From NCBI GenBank assembly GCA_019239425.1, contig JAFAZX010000068.1, positions 248,001 through 312,000 of the forward strand: a DNA stretch of 64,000 bases. Reading direction: 5' to 3'. This stretch comes from Acidobacteriota bacterium (GTDB taxonomy: Bacteria; Acidobacteriota; Blastocatellia; Pyrinomonadales; Pyrinomonadaceae). The notes below the pieces were generated by a model. It made no database searches and was not told the origin of the DNA. It saw nothing but the letters and a program-made list of their open reading frames with translations. The translations under genes and the position numbers were made by a program. Shown here one piece after another: positions 16,160-25,907 of the stretch. Each line of letters starts with the position of its first letter. Within the stretch, counting starts at the first letter, position 1.

Positions 16160-17899
16160 ATGTCAACCTCTACCAACCCCATCGAGAACATCATCGTGGT
16201 CATGCTGGAGAACCGCTCCTACGACAACGTGCTGGGCGGCCTCTACCTGTCAACCAACCCGGCCCCGTACGACACGCCCCCTGCGGGGCAGACCGGCCTC
16301 AACGGCCTGGCCGACTCGAACGGCGCGCCCGGCACCTACTCCAACCCGAACCCGGCCTCGAAGCCGCCGAACACGCTCCCGCCGATCCCGATAGGGAACC
16401 AGACCTCCCCGACGCAGGTAGACGGCTCGGGCACCTACTACCCGCCGACGACCATCCCCGTCATCGACCCCGGCGAATTCTTCAGCGACATGGCCTGGCA
16501 GATTACCGGCTCCTCACAGTCCGCCAACCCGTACGGGACGTGGCCGCCCTCTAAGACGGCGAACCTGATGCAGGGCTTCACCGGAGATTACGCGAGCCAG
16601 AGCGGCACCGCGGTTCAGCCTCAGGCCCCGAACATCCCCGACGTGATGAACTACTTCACGCCGGAGCAGATGCCCGTGACGGCGTGGCTAGCGAACAACT
16701 TCGCCGTCTGTGACCAGTGGTTCGCGTCCGCGCCGACCCAGACCTTCGCCAACCGGGCCTTCGCTCATTGCGCCGCCCCCGCCCTCTACTGGGACGCCAC
16801 CAAGACGAGCGACAGCTATAGCTTTATCGACGACCCGCAGTACGTCGAGGCCCAGTGGAACATGCCCTCCATCTTCTACCAACTCGACGCCGTCTACCCG
16901 AGTTCCGCCAGCAGCACGCTCCCCAACTGGAAGGTCTATTTCCACGACTACTCGATCTCGATGCTGACCGTGCCTTACGTCATGGCCGCGGCGACGAGTG
17001 AGAGCAACGTCAACGTCGCCACTTACGACAACACGGACTGGGGCGATGATCCCCCGTGCCCCATCACGTCCCTGGGAATACCGTTCCCGCCGCCCTCTTT
17101 GAGACACCCGCTCAAAAAAGTCCCGACGACTTTCATGGAGGACTTGGCGAGCGGCACGCTGCCGAAGTATTCCTTCATCGAGCCGCGCTACTCCAACGGC
17201 ATCCAATACAACTCAGACCCGAGCAAAGCGACCCAATTCACCACCAACTCCTACCCGCCCAACTCCAACCACCCCGGCGGGGCGAACTACCCCAGCACCG
17301 AAACGCCGAGCAACCCGGTCACCTCCGCGAACCCCCCGATTGACGTGGCCGACGGGGAAGCGTTCCTCAAACAGCTCTACAACGCACTCAGTCAGAGCGA
17401 GAAATACTGGAACCAGACGCTCCTCATCATCACCTACGACGAGCACGGCGGCTGCTACGACCACGTCCCACCCCCGACGTTCACCCCTCCGTCCGGCAGC
17501 ACGACTTCCAGCACGGCCCTCGGCCAGACCATCGAGACGACCGTGCCCCCCGGCAGCACGAACCCCACTTCGACCACGCCCAGCATCGACATCCCCACAG
17601 CCTCCGACCTGGGTGACGGGACGGGGGACGGCTTCGAGTTCAACGTCTACGGGTGCCGCGTGCCGGCGATCATCGTCTCTCCTTACATCGCCCAGGGCAC
17701 GCGGGTCTCTCCGCCGACGGGCTCGAACCCCTTCGACCACGCGTCCATCGTCAGCACCGTCTGGGACTGCTTCAACCTCACGACGACGACCCCGGCCGTC
17801 TCCTCCCTCACGAACCGGGACGGGGCGGCCCCGAGCCTCCTCTCCACCGCGGTCGGGCTCCTCGGGAGTTCGGCCAGCAACAACCCCGGGCAGTTGTGA
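16160..17899 (+). CDS. Phosphoesterase-family protein (phospholipase C/acid phosphatase type)
   Basis: The 579-residue protein starts at 16160, where GAAGGAGA precedes the ATG at good spacing. It carries the marks of the bacterial phosphoesterase family that includes phospholipase C and AcpA. These are an N-terminal metal-site strand IIVVMLENRSYDNVLGG, then the segment ITYDEHGGCYDHVPPP and the segment GCRVPAIIVSPY. These enzymes hydrolyse phosphodiester or phosphomonoester bonds, often in phosphatidylcholine or nucleotides. Family members normally begin with a Tat or Sec signal, but here the catalytic core begins at about residue 8 and no signal is visible. It is followed after an 81-base gap by a GH81 glucanase that also lacks a signal. 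Substrate unknown. Confidence 0.88.
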   Translation: MSTSTNPIENIIVVMLENRSYDNVLGGLYLSTNPAPYDTPPAGQTGLNGLADSNGAPGTYSNPNPASKPPNTLPPIPIGNQTSPTQVDGSGTYYPPTTIPVIDPGEFFSDMAWQITGSSQSANPYGTWPPSKTANLMQGFTGDYASQSGTAVQPQAPNIPDVMNYFTPEQMPVTAWLANNFAVCDQWFASAPTQTFANRAFAHCAAPALYWDATKTSDSYSFIDDPQYVEAQWNMPSIFYQLDAVYPSSASSTLPNWKVYFHDYSISMLTVPYVMAAATSESNVNVATYDNTDWGDDPPCPITSLGIPFPPPSLRHPLKKVPTTFMEDLASGTLPKYSFIEPRYSNGIQYNSDPSKATQFTTNSYPPNSNHPGGANYPSTETPSNPVTSANPPIDVADGEAFLKQLYNALSQSEKYWNQTLLIITYDEHGGCYDHVPPPTFTPPSGSTTSSTALGQTIETTVPPGSTNPTSTTPSIDIPTASDLGDGTGDGFEFNVYGCRVPAIIVSPYIAQGTRVSPPTGSNPFDHASIVSTVWDCFNLTTTTPAVSSLTNRDGAAPSLLSTAVGLLGSSASNNPGQL

Positions 17900-17907
17900 A
17901 GAGGGTT

Positions 17908-17949
17908 CGGCCCACCGGCGGGGGGCGCGAGCCGCCGACTGGTGGGCCG
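17908..17949 (+). promoter_or_regulatory. Long hairpin in the gap between phosphoesterase and GH81
   Basis: CGGCCCACC-GGCGG pairs with CCGCC-gact-GGTGGGCCG. The result is a 14-pair stem with a 4-base bulge that fills half of the 81-base gap. There is no T tract, so it is more likely to adjust mRNA stability or relative expression of the two genes than to end transcription. Confidence 0.5.
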
Positions 17950-17980
17950 CCCGCCGCCACATTCACAAGGAGCGACGACG

Positions 17981-20900
17981 ATGGCTAACCTGGTAGCGAA
18001 CTCTTCGGGCGACGAGGCCGGAAACTATTACACCGGCTCGGCGAGCGATCTGGCCTCCGTTCCGGTCTCAAACGCGGTTAACCCTCAGCCGTACGAGTGC
18101 CCCGCCACGGACTCCAACTACGGCCCCTTCACGGGTCAGGGCTACAGCGCGGCCACCTTCGGCCCCGTCGGCACACACAAAGTCTGGACGCCCTTCGCCG
18201 CGTGGAACGGTCAGCAGGCCGTGCTCCCGCTGCCGCACACCATCGAGGCGACCGCAAACGGATTTCAATTCTCGAAACCGCCGGTCTTCAATTCCGGCAA
18301 CAACTACGTCGCCCAACTCCCCAACGACGACACGCAGCCGCCGGCGCAGTACTATGGCAACAACCAGAGTGATTTTTACGTCGCGCCGGCCGCGTCACTC
18401 ACGCAGCCGGTCAATGCCTTCCCACTGCCGACGAGCGGCGAGACGGCCTTCACGCAGCTCGAAGGTTTCAGCGACTGGGCCGCGACCGTCAGCCTCTCCA
18501 ATGCGTCCGAGTCGTTGGAGGTCACGTTCGCCAACGGCTCGCCGCTCGCCTTCCTCACCCTCGACACCGAGTACGCATGGTTCCAGCCGTCCACGGCGTC
18601 CCCCATCATCTTCCTCACTCCTTACTTCCTGCCGAGCGTGGTCGCCCCGCCCATCCCCGGCACGAACCAGTGCCCCGCCGACAGCCTCACTTCCAGCCCG
18701 CCCTGCACCCTCTTCAACGCCAACTGGCCGACCTACGCCGTCGGCGAGTCTTACCCCATCACGTGGGCGAGCCTCGGCGTCGGCCCTGACACCAATCTTG
18801 ACTTGTACATCTCGACCGACGGCGGCACGAGCTGGACGCTGCTCGCCGGCGACATTCCCAATAGCAGCCCCTACACGTGGACGCCGACGGCCGCGCAGGT
18901 GACGGGGCAAAATACTTTTACCGGGCAGTTCTGGCTCGTCCTGCACGGTCAGGACGTCACGACCGGCGACCCGAACGCGAGCGCCCTGAGCGTGCCCTTC
19001 GCGGTCGTCGGCTCGGCGAGCGAACTCCCAGCCAACCAGCCGAGTCTCACGAGCGCCCCGCAGCCCCCGGCCGACACCACCTTCGGCACGCAGTACGTCG
19101 ACGACCCGCACGTGCCCCTGACCTCCTGGTATCCACAGGGGTACGAGATACAGCCCCCCTTCGACGGCCCGCCCGGCGAGAGCCTCGGCATCACCATCAC
19201 CGGCTTCGGCGCCGCGGGTTCGGGGGGCGGCCAGTACTACCAGTCCAGCTACCTCCTCATCGCCCCGAGCGGTTCGCAGTGGACTGTGGAGAACGGCGGG
19301 GCGGCCCTCGCCTGCCAGTTCCCGAGCAGTAGCGGCGGGACGATCATCGTCGTCGCCATGCCCGACGTGTCCGCCGAGGCTTACGCCAGCTACTACACGC
19401 CCGAGACGGGCGCGGCGGCCGTCCTCCAGAGCTACTGGGCCGTCATGCAGCCTTACGCGTACGGCTGCCCGCGCCACCTCGACGGCGACGGCAACGACGA
19501 CGGCACCGGTACGCAGCTCGGCCCCAACGCGGGGAACCAGTTCACGCCGAGGGTGACGTCGGCCGACGGGACGACCACCGTCACGACCGAGTTCTACTAC
19601 AACCTCACCTTCCCGCTCGGCCAGCCCGACGGCGCCTACAACGCCACGCTCTTCGGCCTCTTCCCGCACCAGTGGCGGGCCTACGCCAACAACACGTCCA
19701 CGCCCCTTCAGACGGCGGACGGAACCGAGCTTACTTACCGGACCGTGATGGGCACGCTCAAGCTCTGCGGCGGCGACGGCTTCAGCACGAACTACACCTT
19801 CCCCGGCATCCTCCCCGCCCTCCCCAACGCCGCCCAGTTGACCGGCAACGAAGTCTTCAACGTCTACGACTACCCCGCCGGGTCGGGCGTCAATCCCATG
19901 TCCTTGATCGGCCAGATGCTTCGGGACGCGAGCACCCCCGTCTGGTCGGCAAACAACTTCGGCGCCAGCAGCCCCGGCGCGGGCGGAACGAGTCCGGCCC
20001 AGAACGACTTCATTCCGGTTCCGCCGTCGAATCAACAGAACTGGGGCATCGACTCTTACGACTGGGGCAAGTTCGTCGCCGGCGTCGCCGACCTCATCCA
20101 GCCGGCCTTCATGCTCGGCGCCAACTTCGTCGGTGAGGCCGCCATCAGCCAGCTCAACGCGCAGCTCGGGCAGTGGCTGAGCGGCGCGCTCCTCTACGCC
20201 GACGACACGACGCCGTGGCCGCCCGGCGTCTCGGCGTGGCAGATGCAGCAGGGCAACACGACCCTCGCCGGTGAGACGGGTCTGAGCAGCAACCAGCAGT
20301 TTCTTTATTACGACCAGCAGTGGTTCACCTTCATCCCTTACCCGACCGCCTACTACGCCGACACGCTCCTCAACGACCATCACTTCCACTACGGCTACTG
20401 GCTGCGCGCGGCGTCGCAGTTGGCGCTGGCGCAGGCTTCGGGGCAAGACCCGGACAACGCCGCGGGCACCTTCATCGCCAACTACGGGGCGACGGTGAAT
20501 CTACTCGTCAAGGAGCTCGCCAACCCTCTGCGCGCCGACCAGGGCGCCGTCGGCGACAGCGCCGCGAGTTTCCCCGGCGGCCCAGCCACGCCGTTCCTCC
20601 GCCACTTCGACGGCTACTTCGGCCACTCGTGGGCGAGCGGCCTGCCGCAGAACATCCTCAATCAGGAGTCGCTCTCGGAGGCGATGAGCGCGTGGACGGG
20701 CGTCATCATGTGGGGCGAGCTGACGGGCAACACCGACATGCGCGACCTCGGCGTCTGGATGTACACGCACGAGATGTACTCGTTCTACGAGTACTGGATG
20801 GACTGCGCGCAGAATGCGTCCGAGGACTCGGCGCTCTTCCCCGCCGGCTCGACGGCGAACATCGCCGACCCCGGTTACGCCGTGAGCATTCAGGGCGGAG

Positions 20901-21556
20901 ATACCACGTCGGGCGTCGGCTTCTGCACGCAGGTCTACAACAGTTACCTTGAGCTGACTTCGGACTTCGGCATGGATCCGCTCTTCCTGACCGGCATCGA
21001 GTGGCTGCCGTTCCACGGCGGCTCGCTCTACCTCTCCAGCACGGACGCGGCGGTCAGCACCACGCTGCAAGCCGTCTACCAGTGGTCGCAGGCGAACTCG
21101 CAGTATCAGTGGAACCAGTGGCAGCAAGCGACCTCGCCCGCCAAGCTCTCCGTCTACCAGCCGACATACCTGGCCGCCAGTTGGGAGCCTGTGATGTGGA
21201 ACCACGCGGCCACCCTCGGCGAAGACACCGCCGCCGACATTTGGGCCGAGCTTGAGCAGGCGGTCGGCTCGGACGGCGCGAGTCTGAATAACCAGCCGGC
21301 CGGCGGATGGAAGCCACTCGGCGGAGAGTCTGTCTCCTACAGCTACTACTGGATCAACAACATCTCGGCGCTCGGCGCGCGCGACGCGGCCACGTCGGCC
21401 GACTACCCCTTCGCCGTCAAGTTCCTCAACGGCGCGACGGCCACCTACGTGGTCTGGAACCTGACGGGCGCGAGCCTCGACGTGAACTTCTCCGACGGTC
21501 GGACGGTCTCCGGCGTGGCGGCCCACAGCCTGCAAGTGTCACCCGCGTCCAGTTGA
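17981..21556 (+). CDS. GH81 endo-1,3-beta-glucanase with inserted beta-sandwich domain
   Basis: The protein has 1191 residues; the ATG at 17981 follows AAGGAG at 7-base spacing. The C-terminal half carries the GH81 signatures: D799 in NDHHFHYGYW, the expected acid residue, and E896/E900 in NQESLSEAMSAW, the expected base pair. The following VIMWGELTGNTDMRDLGVWMY is also typical. GH81 enzymes cut beta-1,3-glucan, as found in fungal and oomycete walls, laminarin and callose. Between the N-terminal beta-sandwich and the helical barrel lies an extra region (about residues 250-365, with LDLYISTDGGTSWTLLAGDI) resembling an Ig-like or sialidase-repeat domain. No signal peptide is seen, unusual for this enzyme. 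Its neighbour is a signal-less phosphoesterase. Confidence 0.88.
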   Translation: MANLVANSSGDEAGNYYTGSASDLASVPVSNAVNPQPYECPATDSNYGPFTGQGYSAATFGPVGTHKVWTPFAAWNGQQAVLPLPHTIEATANGFQFSKPPVFNSGNNYVAQLPNDDTQPPAQYYGNNQSDFYVAPAASLTQPVNAFPLPTSGETAFTQLEGFSDWAATVSLSNASESLEVTFANGSPLAFLTLDTEYAWFQPSTASPIIFLTPYFLPSVVAPPIPGTNQCPADSLTSSPPCTLFNANWPTYAVGESYPITWASLGVGPDTNLDLYISTDGGTSWTLLAGDIPNSSPYTWTPTAAQVTGQNTFTGQFWLVLHGQDVTTGDPNASALSVPFAVVGSASELPANQPSLTSAPQPPADTTFGTQYVDDPHVPLTSWYPQGYEIQPPFDGPPGESLGITITGFGAAGSGGGQYYQSSYLLIAPSGSQWTVENGGAALACQFPSSSGGTIIVVAMPDVSAEAYASYYTPETGAAAVLQSYWAVMQPYAYGCPRHLDGDGNDDGTGTQLGPNAGNQFTPRVTSADGTTTVTTEFYYNLTFPLGQPDGAYNATLFGLFPHQWRAYANNTSTPLQTADGTELTYRTVMGTLKLCGGDGFSTNYTFPGILPALPNAAQLTGNEVFNVYDYPAGSGVNPMSLIGQMLRDASTPVWSANNFGASSPGAGGTSPAQNDFIPVPPSNQQNWGIDSYDWGKFVAGVADLIQPAFMLGANFVGEAAISQLNAQLGQWLSGALLYADDTTPWPPGVSAWQMQQGNTTLAGETGLSSNQQFLYYDQQWFTFIPYPTAYYADTLLNDHHFHYGYWLRAASQLALAQASGQDPDNAAGTFIANYGATVNLLVKELANPLRADQGAVGDSAASFPGGPATPFLRHFDGYFGHSWASGLPQNILNQESLSEAMSAWTGVIMWGELTGNTDMRDLGVWMYTHEMYSFYEYWMDCAQNASEDSALFPAGSTANIADPGYAVSIQGGDTTSGVGFCTQVYNSYLELTSDFGMDPLFLTGIEWLPFHGGSLYLSSTDAAVSTTLQAVYQWSQANSQYQWNQWQQATSPAKLSVYQPTYLAASWEPVMWNHAATLGEDTAADIWAELEQAVGSDGASLNNQPAGGWKPLGGESVSYSYYWINNISALGARDAATSADYPFAVKFLNGATATYVVWNLTGASLDVNFSDGRTVSGVAAHSLQVSPASS

Positions 21557-21569
21557 CCGCTTTTTGCCT

Positions 21570-24500
21570 TCAGTCGAACCGCCGGGTGCGTGACATCTCT
21601 TCGCGGCGGCGGGTGTCGGTGGGCGGGAGTTGTTCGCGTATCTCTTCGAGGAGTTCGGCGGTGCGGCGGCGGGCGGATTGGGAGGCTTCCGATTCGCCGC
21701 CTTCGGCTTCGAGCGCGAGGGCGAGGGCGCGGTAGCCGCGCCAGCGCTCGCCCGAGCCCGTCTCTTCGAGGAGGCGGACGGCCACCTCGGCCGAGCTGAC
21801 GGCGCAGCGCACGTCCGCGAGTCCCAGCTCGGCGCGCGACTGCTCGACGAGCGCGAAGCCGAGGCCGTCGCGGCAGTTTAGCTCCGCCGCGATCTTCGCC
21901 GCCTCGATGGATTTCGAGAGGGCGAGCTTGAACTCCCCGCGCTCGACGGCGACGCGCGCCTGATCGACGAGGATGCGGAACTCGTCGTCGCGGTCGCCGA
22001 TGTGCCGGATCATCTCAAGCGCGCGCGCGAGCATCGCCTCGGCCTCGCTCAGACGTCCGGCCTCGCAGTGCGCGCGCCCCAGGAGCCAGAGCGTCTCGGC
22101 CTCGCAGTGCGCGTCGCCGTTCCGGTTCAGACTCTCCAACGTGCGGCGCAGGTAGGCGATGCCCTCCTCGTACAACCCCTGCGCGATGCGCGCCTGCCCG
22201 AGACCCATGTAAATCTTCGCCTCGCCGAAGAGGTTGCCGATGGCCTGAAAGTCCTTCTGCGCGCGCTTGGCGAGCGCGACGGCCGACTCGTACTGGCCGC
22301 GGCTCAAGTCGGCCCAGTGCAAACGTCTCAGGACTTGGGCGCGCAGCCGGACGTTGCCGCAGCGCGCGTGGTATTCGAGGCACTTCTGCAAAAGACCGAC
22401 GCCCTCGTCGTAACGACCTTGAAGCACGCGCGTCCAGCCGAGCATCCCGGCGGCGTCGGCCGCGGTCTCCTCGTCCACGCCCTCCTCGTCGAGCACCGCC
22501 TGGATGAGTTCGCCCGCGTGCTCGTAATCGCCCATGCTCGCGCGTATGCGCCCGAGGTGCACGACGGCGAGCCGCGCGCGCGTCTTGTCGCCGAGCCGCC
22601 GGTAGATTTCGAGCGAGCGCTCGATGGCGGAGAGCGCCTCCCGGTACTGGCTGAGCGCGGAGTGGACGAGCCCGTCCTGAAAATGCACCGCGGCCTCCGC
22701 CGTCTCGTCGTTCAGGGAGCGGGCGAGCGCGAGCGCCTCGGGGATGACCGGCTCCAGCTCGCGGTTGCGGCCGACGGCGTGCAGGCTCTCGCAGAGCGCG
22801 AGCAGCATCGAGAGTTCCGCCGAGAGCGGGAGCGGGGCCGCGTCGTCTTCGCGGGCGAACGGCCTGAAGAAGTTGGACGAGGTGTCGCCCGCGGCGTAGA
22901 TCGCCTCGGCGTGGAATTCGAGCTGCTCGGCGGCGCGGCGTGCGCGCTCGGCGCACTTGACGGCCTCGACCCAGTGCCAGCGCGCGGCGGCCGCGGCCCA
23001 CGCGCGCATCGCCCAGCGGAAGGCGCGCCGCGCGTCGCCCGCCGCCTCGTAGTGCGCGCTCAACGACTCCGCGAGGCGCTCCGGGTGGCGCGCGTGCACC
23101 TCCTCGATGGCGGCGGCGGCGAGCAGGTGCAGGCGTCTTCGTCGCCGCGGCGAGAGGCTCTCGTAGAGCACTCGGCGGAGGATGGTGTGGTAGAAGCGGT
23201 AGTCTTCACCGAAAGAGAGCCCGCGCTCGGCGAGCACGCCGAGCCGGAGTCCCTCCCGCAGGCTCTCGTCAAGTTCGTCTTCGCCCCGGCCTGACATGCG
23301 CGCCAGGGTCTCGACGCGGAACTCGTCGCCGATGACGGCCGCGTGCTCCAGCAGCTCGCGCAAGGTCGCGGGCGTCCGCTCAAGCTTGCCCAAAGCGGCC
23401 ATCACCAGGGAGTCGGGCAGCGGCACGTTCCCGATGCCGTTCCAGCGCCAGCGCGGGCTCGACCCGTCCGCCTCGTCGGCCACGCTGATGGCGCCTTCGG
23501 CGACGAGCAGCCGCAAGGTCTCGACGAGGAAGTAGGGGTTGCCGCCCGTGACGCGGAAGACCGTGGAGGTGTCCGCCTGCGGGATGAGCGGCGCGCGCAA
23601 AGTTCCGCCGAAAGCCTCCTCGACCGCCTCGCGCACGGCCGGCTCGCCGAGCGGCTGGAGCTTGATCGAGGTGAAGCTGCGGTAGTCGGCGTGCCGCTTG
23701 AGCCACTCGCCGAGGGCGTGCCGCGGGTCGGAGGCCTCCTCGGCGCGCGCCGGCATGACGAGCATCAGAGGCTCCGCCGCGCGCACGCGCATCAGGTAGC
23801 CGAGGCAGTCGAGGCTCACCTCGTCGGCCCACTGCAGGTCGTCCAAGACCATCACGAGCGGGCGCTCGCGACTGAGGCGCAGGAACGCTTTACCCAGAGG
23901 CGCGACGATGCGGAAGTGGTCGCCCGAGGCCGCGCGCACGAGCTGCGCGTTCGCCTCTTCGACGCCGAACAGCTCGTCGGGAAGCACGACGCCGCAGCGC
24001 GCCTTGACCGCCGCGCGCAGCTCGCCCGGCGCGTGTGCGCGACCGCCGAAGGAGAGCGCGCCGCTCAGAAGGTCGATGAAGGTCTCGTAGGGCGCGAGGC
24101 GGCTCGCCGCGTAGTCGAAGAAGCGCCCGTAGACGTAGGCGGCGCCCTGCTCGTCGCGCGCCCAGCGGCCGAGGTGTCTCGCGAGCTGCGTCTTGCCGAT
24201 GCCCGGCTCGCCCTTGATGATGACGGGCTGCCCGCCGCCCGCGAGCACGTGTCCGAACTCCGCGCGCAGAAGCGAAAGCTCGTTCTCGCGCCCGACCAGA
24301 AGGTCGTAGTTCGGCCCCGCCTCCTCGCGCGCGTGAGCGGTCGCTGCGGCGGGAGTCTCGACCGCATCACTCTCGTGTGAGGCGACACGTTCCGTTGTCG
24401 CGGCCGTCTCTTCCGTCCCGACGGTGACGGGCGCGATGAACTGGTAGCCGCGCGCGTGGAAGGTCTGCACGTAGCGCGGCGCGTCGGCCGCGTCGCCGAG

Positions 24501-24734
24501 CGCGCGCCTGATCTGCGAGACCGCCTGCTTGAGCACGGCGTCGGTCGTGAAGACATCGGCCCAGACCTTGTCGAGCAACTCTTCTTTCGGCACGACGCGG
24601 CCGCGGCTGCGGACGAGGTAGGCGAGGAGCTTGACGGCGCGCGGCTCCAGCGGGACGGGCACGCCGTCGCGGTACAGGAGTCCGACACCCGTGTCCAGGC
24701 TGAAGGGAGTGAAGTGGAAGGTCTCGTTGGGCAT
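21570..24734 (-). CDS. Large regulator: OmpR-type winged helix, STAND-like ATPase, TPR
   Basis: The protein has 1054 residues. Residues about 5-103 are an OmpR/PhoB-type winged-helix DNA-binding domain (EPRAVKLLAYLVRSRGRVVPK, ending RGYQFIAPV). Residues about 145-400 are an AAA/STAND-type ATPase with Walker A GEPGIGKT (175-182) and Walker B LVMVLDDLQWADE. The rest is a long alpha-helical array with tetratricopeptide repeats (EAKIYMGLGQARIAQGLYEEG and similar). This resembles AfsR/MalT-type signal-integrating activators, in which ligand binding and ATP drive oligomerisation on direct-repeat sites. It is convergent with the GH81 gene, ending 13 bases from it. It may control that pair or the minus-strand genes at 13.9-15.6 kb; that is inference. 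Confidence 0.88.
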   Translation of the reverse strand: MPNETFHFTPFSLDTGVGLLYRDGVPVPLEPRAVKLLAYLVRSRGRVVPKEELLDKVWADVFTTDAVLKQAVSQIRRALGDAADAPRYVQTFHARGYQFIAPVTVGTEETAATTERVASHESDAVETPAAATAHAREEAGPNYDLLVGRENELSLLRAEFGHVLAGGGQPVIIKGEPGIGKTQLARHLGRWARDEQGAAYVYGRFFDYAASRLAPYETFIDLLSGALSFGGRAHAPGELRAAVKARCGVVLPDELFGVEEANAQLVRAASGDHFRIVAPLGKAFLRLSRERPLVMVLDDLQWADEVSLDCLGYLMRVRAAEPLMLVMPARAEEASDPRHALGEWLKRHADYRSFTSIKLQPLGEPAVREAVEEAFGGTLRAPLIPQADTSTVFRVTGGNPYFLVETLRLLVAEGAISVADEADGSSPRWRWNGIGNVPLPDSLVMAALGKLERTPATLRELLEHAAVIGDEFRVETLARMSGRGEDELDESLREGLRLGVLAERGLSFGEDYRFYHTILRRVLYESLSPRRRRRLHLLAAAAIEEVHARHPERLAESLSAHYEAAGDARRAFRWAMRAWAAAAARWHWVEAVKCAERARRAAEQLEFHAEAIYAAGDTSSNFFRPFAREDDAAPLPLSAELSMLLALCESLHAVGRNRELEPVIPEALALARSLNDETAEAAVHFQDGLVHSALSQYREALSAIERSLEIYRRLGDKTRARLAVVHLGRIRASMGDYEHAGELIQAVLDEEGVDEETAADAAGMLGWTRVLQGRYDEGVGLLQKCLEYHARCGNVRLRAQVLRRLHWADLSRGQYESAVALAKRAQKDFQAIGNLFGEAKIYMGLGQARIAQGLYEEGIAYLRRTLESLNRNGDAHCEAETLWLLGRAHCEAGRLSEAEAMLARALEMIRHIGDRDDEFRILVDQARVAVERGEFKLALSKSIEAAKIAAELNCRDGLGFALVEQSRAELGLADVRCAVSSAEVAVRLLEETGSGERWRGYRALALALEAEGGESEASQSARRRTAELLEEIREQLPPTDTRRREEMSRTRRFD

Positions 24735-24903
24735 CTTACGTCGGACGACGCGGGCGACTCGAACGACGACTCAGGGCACGGCCGCAAGTTTATAACAGCG
24801 GCCGTCCTTGAAGCACGGAAAATTCGGAGGGGTGGCTCGGAAGGCGGCGGAGGAGTAAACTGGCGGGGCCACAAGAGCCCAACGCGAAAGAGGAAGAGAA
24901 GAG

Positions 24904-25728
24904 ATGAGCACGCAAATGCAGCCGTCGTCGGAGAACTACATCTACCGCGGCACGAACCGGCAGAAGGGGCGCCACCACGCCGTCACGCCCGAGAACAGCT
25001 CGATGAAGCACCTCGTCTACGGCCGCATCATCTTGGATAAAGAGACGCCGCGCGTGTCGTTCTCGACCGAAGCGTACGAGACGGGGCTCATCTGCCTCGC
25101 GGGCGGCTGCACGCTCAAGGCCGAAGGCCAGACGTACCGCATCGAGCACCGCGACTCCATCTACCTCCCGCGCGACACAGAGGTCGAGATAGAGACGGAC
25201 GACCATGTCGATCTCGTCGAATGCTCGGCCGAGGTCGAGGGCAAGTACCCCTTGCAGTTCGTGCGCTTCGCGGACATCGAGCAAGACCCCTCGCTCCGCT
25301 TCCAGACGGGCGGCCCCTCGACGACGCGCACCATCAACATCGCGCTCGGCAAGAACGTGCAGGCCGGCCGCATCGTCGCCGGCTTCACCTCTTCGGAGCC
25401 GGGCCACTGGACTTCGTGGCCGCCGCACGAGCACGCCTCGATGCTCGAAGAGCTGTACGTCTACTACGACATGCCGGCGCCGGCCTTCGGCGTGCAGTTC
25501 GTCTACACGAACCCGGACGAGCCGGAGTTCGTCGGCGTCGTGCGCGACGGCGACGCGGTCGTCATGCCGCGCGGCTTCCACCCGAACGTCTCCGTCCCCG
25601 GCCACCGCATCAACTTCGTCTGGCTCATGGCCGCCCACCGCGAGAAAGAGGACAGACAGTTCGGCGTCGTCACCGTCCAACCCGGTTTCGACCAGTCGGG
25701 CACGGGCTTAGAGGCCAGTAGGAAATAA
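24904..25728 (+). CDS. KduI/IolB-family cupin isomerase
   Basis: This 274-residue protein matches the length and pattern of the KduI/IolB family, double-domain cupins that isomerise 5-keto-4-deoxyuronate (pectin/alginate-type pathway) or 5-deoxyglucuronate (inositol pathway). The second cupin shows the metal-site pattern PPHEHASMLEELYVYY and the later GFHPNVSVPGHR. The first half has YRIEHRDSIYLPRDTEVE. GAGAAGAG precedes the ATG. No inositol genes lie nearby, and the uronate-type locus at 1-10.5 kb makes the KduI-like role slightly more likely, but the sequence does not settle it. The gene is alone and is followed directly by an inverted repeat. Confidence 0.82.
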   Translation: MSTQMQPSSENYIYRGTNRQKGRHHAVTPENSSMKHLVYGRIILDKETPRVSFSTEAYETGLICLAGGCTLKAEGQTYRIEHRDSIYLPRDTEVEIETDDHVDLVECSAEVEGKYPLQFVRFADIEQDPSLRFQTGGPSTTRTINIALGKNVQAGRIVAGFTSSEPGHWTSWPPHEHASMLEELYVYYDMPAPAFGVQFVYTNPDEPEFVGVVRDGDAVVMPRGFHPNVSVPGHRINFVWLMAAHREKEDRQFGVVTVQPGFDQSGTGLEASRK

Positions 25729-25820
25729 GGGTCAGAACCACCCGCGGTAGCGGGTGGCCCTGTGCTAATCGCGAGAGCCGTATCGCACAGGCCACCCGCT
25801 ACCGCGGGTGGTTCTGACCC
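25729..25820. repeat. Nested inverted repeat after the isomerase gene
   Basis: The outer arms (25729-25764 and 25786-25820, one bulged base) each contain an inner palindrome built on CCACCCGC/GCGGGTGG, so a cruciform or branched hairpin can form. It starts on the first base after the stop codon. A further CCCGC/GCGGG fragment follows near 25837-25853. Confidence 0.85.
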
Positions 25821-25907
25821 GGTGAATTACGGCGAACCCGCCCTGCGCGGGTGGCATCCGAAGTTCGGCCTCTCCCTTGGCCTCGCAGTTAAAAAGAAGC
25901 TCTCGTT

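Noticed and set aside
15823..16554. Plus-strand open frame starting in the long intergenic region
   Set aside because: The second half overlaps the phosphoesterase in another frame, and no ribosome-binding site or family feature is visible.
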